A DNA stretch of 64,000 nucleotides, taken from Vagococcus fluvialis bH819. Its GTDB lineage: Bacteria > Bacillota > Bacilli > Lactobacillales > Vagococcaceae. Where the stretch lies: NCBI RefSeq assembly GCF_900163795.1, contig NZ_FWFD01000015.1, forward strand, positions 310,001-374,000, written 5' to 3'. The notes beneath the pieces were generated by a model, which had not been told where the DNA came from, did not search any database, and worked only from the letters and a program-made list of their open reading frames with translations. The translations under genes and the position numbers were made by a program. Positions 60,065-64,000 of this stretch are shown here, one piece after another (positions within the stretch are counted from its first letter, which is position 1; each line of letters begins with the position of its first letter).

Positions 60065-61207
60065 ATGGTAAATATTTATTTGGATCATGCAGCAACAACA
60101 CCAATGCATGAAGAAGTAATTAAAGAAATGACAAGAATTATGACAACTGTTTATGGGAATCCGTCTAGTATTCATCACTTTGGACGGCAAGCAGATTTTG
60201 AATTAGAAAACGCGAGAGAAGAAATAGCTAAAGCGATTAACGCTCAACCTACTGAAATTATTTTTAATAGTGGTGGAACAGAAGGTGATAATACAGCGCT
60301 CATTCAGACTGCTTTAGATAAAAAAGAATTTGGAAAACATATTATTTCGACTAATGTGGAACATAGTGCAGTTACTCACTCATTAGAATATTTAGAATCA
60401 CTAGGATTTGAAGTGACTTATCTACCTGTTGATGAGACGGGTGCTATTTCAGTAGAACAAATTAAAGAATCCTTAAGAGAAGATACTATTCTCGTCTCTG
60501 TGATGTATGGAAATAATGAGGTAGGTACAATGCAACCTATTAAAGAAATTGGCGACTTATTAGAAGGTCATCAAGCTTTATTTCATACTGATGCAGTTCA
60601 AGCCTTTGGAACAGAAACGATTGATGTCAAAGAATTAAAAGTGGACTATTTAAGTGTTTCGGGGCATAAAATTAATGGGCCTAAAGGGGTAGGATTACTT
60701 TACATAAAAAAAGGTGCTCTAGTCCCAGTAATGCTTCATGGTGGCGAGCAAGAAGAGAAGAAACGTGCTGGAACAGAAAATTTAGCCGGGATTGTTGGAT
60801 TAGCAAAAGCGATAACTATCCTGACTGACGAGCAAAAGATGGTAAATAGAGAAAAATATCAAATGTTCAAATCAATCATTATAGATAAATTAGTCGATAG
60901 TAATGTCGCGTTTGAAATAAATGGTGATGAAAATAATTACCTAGCACATATTTTGAATATCTGGATTAAAGGAATTCCAAGTAATATCTTACTTTCAAAA
61001 CTTGATTTATTAGGCTTTGCCATTTCAACGGGTTCAGCATGTAGTGCTGGCAATGTTGCTCCGTCACCAATTATTAAAGTAATGAAAAAAGATTATCCAG
61101 AAGCAGCTGTTGAATCCATACGAATTAGTTTTGGACTTGGTTTAAATGAGGATGATATCAAGTTGTTTGCCGAAAAATTAATAACAAGTATTAAAAGTTT
61201 TATCTAA
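60065..61207 (+). CDS. iscS: Cysteine desulfurase (NifS/IscS type)
   Basis: A 380-residue PLP enzyme that takes sulfur from cysteine as a persulfide for tRNA thiolation or Fe-S assembly. N-terminal YLDHAATTPMHEEV, FNSGGTEGDNTALIQ, HTDAVQAFGT, PLP lysine K202 in SVSGHKINGPKG and catalytic cysteine C326 in STGSACSAGN. Its neighbour DUF1831 and mnmA downstream suggest that it supplies sulfur for 2-thiouridine. Ribosome site AAGAGTGAAGG upstream of ATG 60065. Confidence 0.93.
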   Translation: MVNIYLDHAATTPMHEEVIKEMTRIMTTVYGNPSSIHHFGRQADFELENAREEIAKAINAQPTEIIFNSGGTEGDNTALIQTALDKKEFGKHIISTNVEHSAVTHSLEYLESLGFEVTYLPVDETGAISVEQIKESLREDTILVSVMYGNNEVGTMQPIKEIGDLLEGHQALFHTDAVQAFGTETIDVKELKVDYLSVSGHKINGPKGVGLLYIKKGALVPVMLHGGEQEEKKRAGTENLAGIVGLAKAITILTDEQKMVNREKYQMFKSIIIDKLVDSNVAFEINGDENNYLAHILNIWIKGIPSNILLSKLDLLGFAISTGSACSAGNVAPSPIIKVMKKDYPEAAVESIRISFGLGLNEDDIKLFAEKLITSIKSFI

Positions 61208-61275
61208 ATTGGCATAGCTTTTTAAAAGCGGATTGTTTATAATTGAGTATAAGAATACGTTTTAGGAGGAATTAT

Positions 61276-61617
61276 ATGTCTTTTTTAGATAAAGCAACTG
61301 TCGAAGGTGGCACAACATATTATAAAATCAAAGATACAGCTAGAGCTTATGCATTTAAGGATTATGGATTCAAAGAATCAGCTTCGGGAAATTTTCAACT
61401 GGTTCGCCCATTAGATACAAATCCTCAAAATAAGCAAAGTCCTAAACTCAAAATTACTGTAGCAAAAGATTTAAAAACGTTAAAAATGTCAATTACTACA
61501 GCGAATGGTTTGAAAAGTTTAAATATTTTTAAAGGTGATTCTCATGAAGAGAAACAAGCTCAATTTAAATATATCATGGCTGACATGATGCACTATGGCT
61601 GTCTAGAAGAAGCCTGA
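61276..61617 (+). CDS. DUF1831-family protein
   Basis: A 113-residue cytoplasmic protein (MSFLDKATVEGGTTYYKIKDTARAYAFKDYGF). This family is commonly encoded beside cysteine desulfurase and mnmA in lactic acid bacteria, as here. I start at ATG 61276, after AGGAGGAA at 61264-61271; the upstream in-frame ATG 61243 has no ribosome site. Function unknown; a role in tRNA thiolation is inferred only from neighbours. Confidence 0.85.
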   Translation: MSFLDKATVEGGTTYYKIKDTARAYAFKDYGFKESASGNFQLVRPLDTNPQNKQSPKLKITVAKDLKTLKMSITTANGLKSLNIFKGDSHEEKQAQFKYIMADMMHYGCLEEA

Positions 61618-61622
61618 AAATG

Positions 61623-61667
61623 AAGAAAGAACAAAACTGATTTTCAGTTCTGTTCTTTCTTTTTTTA
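61623..61667. terminator. Bidirectional terminator
   Basis: AAGAAAGAACA-a-AACTGA pairs with TCAGTT-c-TGTTCTTTCTT and is followed by a T-run. Separates the convergent DUF1831 and MFS genes. Confidence 0.85.
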
Positions 61668-62849
61668 TTTTATATATCTTTTTGCTAAAATTAGCATCAT
61701 AATACCTAAAAAAATAAAATACAGTGGCATTATTATCAGAGATCCATTATGGAGATGACTCATGCCAAAAGTTATTAAACTAACGAGTAAATAATAACCT
61801 AGGCTAAAGATGGCTCCCGCTGAACCAACAACGTCTTTAAAATCAACAAGTGCTAAACTTAAACAATTAGGTAAGGCAGTTCCTGTTCCAAGTAAAGTAA
61901 TAAAAATACTTAGTAAAATGAGGCCAAATTGTCCCCATTTTGGAAAGACACTGCTGTAAGTTGCTAAAAGTAAGCAACTTGACCCAATAAGCATAATCTT
62001 GATTCCAAGCAGAATGATCGATTCTGCTTTTTTTATTTTCAAAAGTTTCTTTGAAAGTAATGCACCAACAATGGATGCCCCAGCAATCACGATGCCTAAA
62101 AAACCATATAAAGAAGCTGATAAACCAAATTTTTCGATGAAAATAAAAGGTGCTTCTGCGTAATAGCTGAATAAAACCCCATTGATTACTCCAATTAAAA
62201 AGCCGTAAGTTAATACTTTAGGATTTTTAATTAGTCTGACAAAAATAGGCCATAAAGCAACTTTTTGTCTGGTTGAAACATCAAAAGTTTCTGGTAAACC
62301 GACAAAGGTATAGGCTAATAGAATCAAACTCATTAGAACCAAAGTTAGAAATACCATTCTAAAACCAAAATAGTTTCCTACAAAACCACCAATTAATGGC
62401 CCAATAGCAGGAGTAAAGGCAAGGGCAGCAGAAATTTGAGCGAACAGTTCGTGACGTTTGTTACCAGTAAAAGCTTCTCGTAAAATAGTTTGGGTTGTCA
62501 CAGATCCCGTACTTGCTCCAAATGCTTGAATAAAGCGAGCAAGCAGTAAAAAGTTGATAGATGTTGAAGTGTAGCAAAGAATACTTCCAATTCCATATAA
62601 AACAATGCCGTAAATCATTGCAGGTCTGCGTCCTATGATATCTGATAGATAGCCCCAAAAAAATACGCCAAAAGCAAAAGCCAAAAAGTAAATACTTAGC
62701 GTTAGCTGTGCTGTATTCATTGATACCTGAAAGCTTTGAGCAATCTCAGGTAATGAAGGGGTAAAAATAGTTTCACTAATTTGTGGGAATCCCACTAAGC
62801 AGATTAATAATAATAATGTTGGTTGTTTTTTTATTGATGTTTTTTCCAA
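61665..62849 (-). CDS. Bcr/CflA-family MFS drug efflux transporter
   Basis: A 394-residue, 12-helix DHA1 major facilitator. GFPQISETIFTPSLPEIAQSF opens helix 1, loop motif YLSDIIGRRPAMIYG follows helix 2, and ARFIQAFGASTGSVTTQTILRE and FTPAIGPLIGGFVGNYFG cover helices 4-5, typical of Bcr/CflA exporters. Start TTG 62849 with GGAGGAATT 8 bases upstream; no ATG fits. A 24-codon reading frame with its own ribosome site lies just upstream on the same strand and may regulate it. The substrate is unknown. Confidence 0.85.
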   Translation of the reverse strand: MEKTSIKKQPTLLLLICLVGFPQISETIFTPSLPEIAQSFQVSMNTAQLTLSIYFLAFAFGVFFWGYLSDIIGRRPAMIYGIVLYGIGSILCYTSTSINFLLLARFIQAFGASTGSVTTQTILREAFTGNKRHELFAQISAALAFTPAIGPLIGGFVGNYFGFRMVFLTLVLMSLILLAYTFVGLPETFDVSTRQKVALWPIFVRLIKNPKVLTYGFLIGVINGVLFSYYAEAPFIFIEKFGLSASLYGFLGIVIAGASIVGALLSKKLLKIKKAESIILLGIKIMLIGSSCLLLATYSSVFPKWGQFGLILLSIFITLLGTGTALPNCLSLALVDFKDVVGSAGAIFSLGYYLLVSLITFGMSHLHNGSLIIMPLYFIFLGIMMLILAKRYIK

Positions 62850-62868
62850 TTTGAATTCCTCCGAATTT

Positions 62869-62943
62869 TTAAATTATGCGAAAAAAACATCTTTTGAAGG
62901 GAAATGGAGGTACCATGATCTTGATTTGTTCTAAGGTAGACAT
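62869..62943 (-). CDS. Possible leader peptide of MFS exporter (24 aa)
   Basis: A 24-codon frame (MSTLEQIKIMVPPFPFKRCF...) preceded by AAAGGGTGA and ending 19 bases before the TTG start of the exporter. Its codons 11-13 include ACCTCC, complementary to the GGAGG ribosome site of the exporter, so translation through the leader could free that site. Contains PPFP, a potential ribosome-slowing run. Inference from architecture only. Confidence 0.45.
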   Translation of the reverse strand: MSTLEQIKIMVPPFPFKRCFFRII

Positions 62944-63135
62944 GGTTTTCACCCTTTCTTAATTATTCTAGTGAAGAATAACATAATTAATAGATACTGT
63001 AAAGTAAAAATACTTTAAAGGAAATAATAAGAAATAGATGATTTTTTCTTAAAAAATGTATATAATGAAAACACTGAAAAATTACGACCTTCAAATCGTA
63101 TTAGATTTCAGAATCTAAGAAATGATGGTGATTGA

Positions 63136-64000
<865 letters not shown>

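Overview
The window reads as a low-GC Gram-positive chromosome of the Lactobacillales type. An Enterococcaceae/Vagococcus-like host is my best guess, inferred from gene content and not proven. Supporting signs are AT-rich coding, strong AGGAGG-type ribosome sites, LPXTG and FPQTG wall anchors, ECF vitamin transporters, a FusB-type protein and an iscS-DUF1831-mnmA block. There are no rRNA or tRNA genes, no CRISPR array, no transposase and no prophage.

Layout. (1) 1-7725: a complete B12-dependent ornithine fermentation operon apart from the 5' end of the first gene (ornithine racemase, 2,4-diaminopentanoate dehydrogenase, 2-amino-4-ketopentanoate thiolase AB, ornithine aminomutase SE, MutL-like ASKHA protein). 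(2) 7740-13372: a cobalamin block: AdoCbl-type riboswitch with antiterminator/terminator, a convergent LysR gene, an ECF transporter (T, fused double ATPase, S), a DUF4430 (transcobalamin-C-like) lipoprotein and a PduO-type adenosyltransferase. The riboswitch does not directly precede a gene on its own strand. Read-through would run antisense across the whole lysR gene and on into the ECF operon. (3) 13494-25518: LPXTG surface protein, LysR/CofE-like divergent pair, two YjeM-type amino-acid permeases, a FusB-family gene with a probable translational attenuator, GNAT, DsbA-like protein, an unknown protein and a PepS-type aminopeptidase. (4) 25808-41366: a large allantoin catabolic cluster (permease, allantoinase, allantoate amidohydrolase, MFS, ureidoglycine aminohydrolase, ureidoglycolate dehydrogenase, FdrA/AllF, YlbE/AllG, carbamate kinase, alpha/beta hydrolase, PucR, PucG) giving nitrogen, carbamoyl phosphate and ATP. 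The third oxamate carbamoyltransferase gene (allH/ylbF) is absent. (5) 41550-46274: a wall-anchored double nucleotide phosphoesterase. (6) 47095-50530: a second ECF transporter (MptD-type S component) with a MerR regulator. (7) 50574-64000: mostly housekeeping: YdcF-like, PHP phosphatase, WYL regulator and UvrA-like ABC protein, DacA, aldo/keto reductase, cardiolipin synthase, IscS, DUF1831, an MFS drug exporter with a small upstream ORF, and the start of mnmA.

How it works together: regions 1 and 2 form one metabolic unit, since ornithine aminomutase needs adenosylcobalamin and the next block imports and adenosylates cobalamin. Regions 4 and 5 both serve salvage of purine-derived compounds. 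The most notable non-coding signals are the riboswitch/antisense arrangement (7740-9118), the FusB leader peptide with competing stem-loops (19831-19940), a small ORF ahead of the MFS exporter (62869-62943), palindromes around the allantoin promoters, and a dispersed terminator-bearing repeat at 17291-17425 and 51676-51800.
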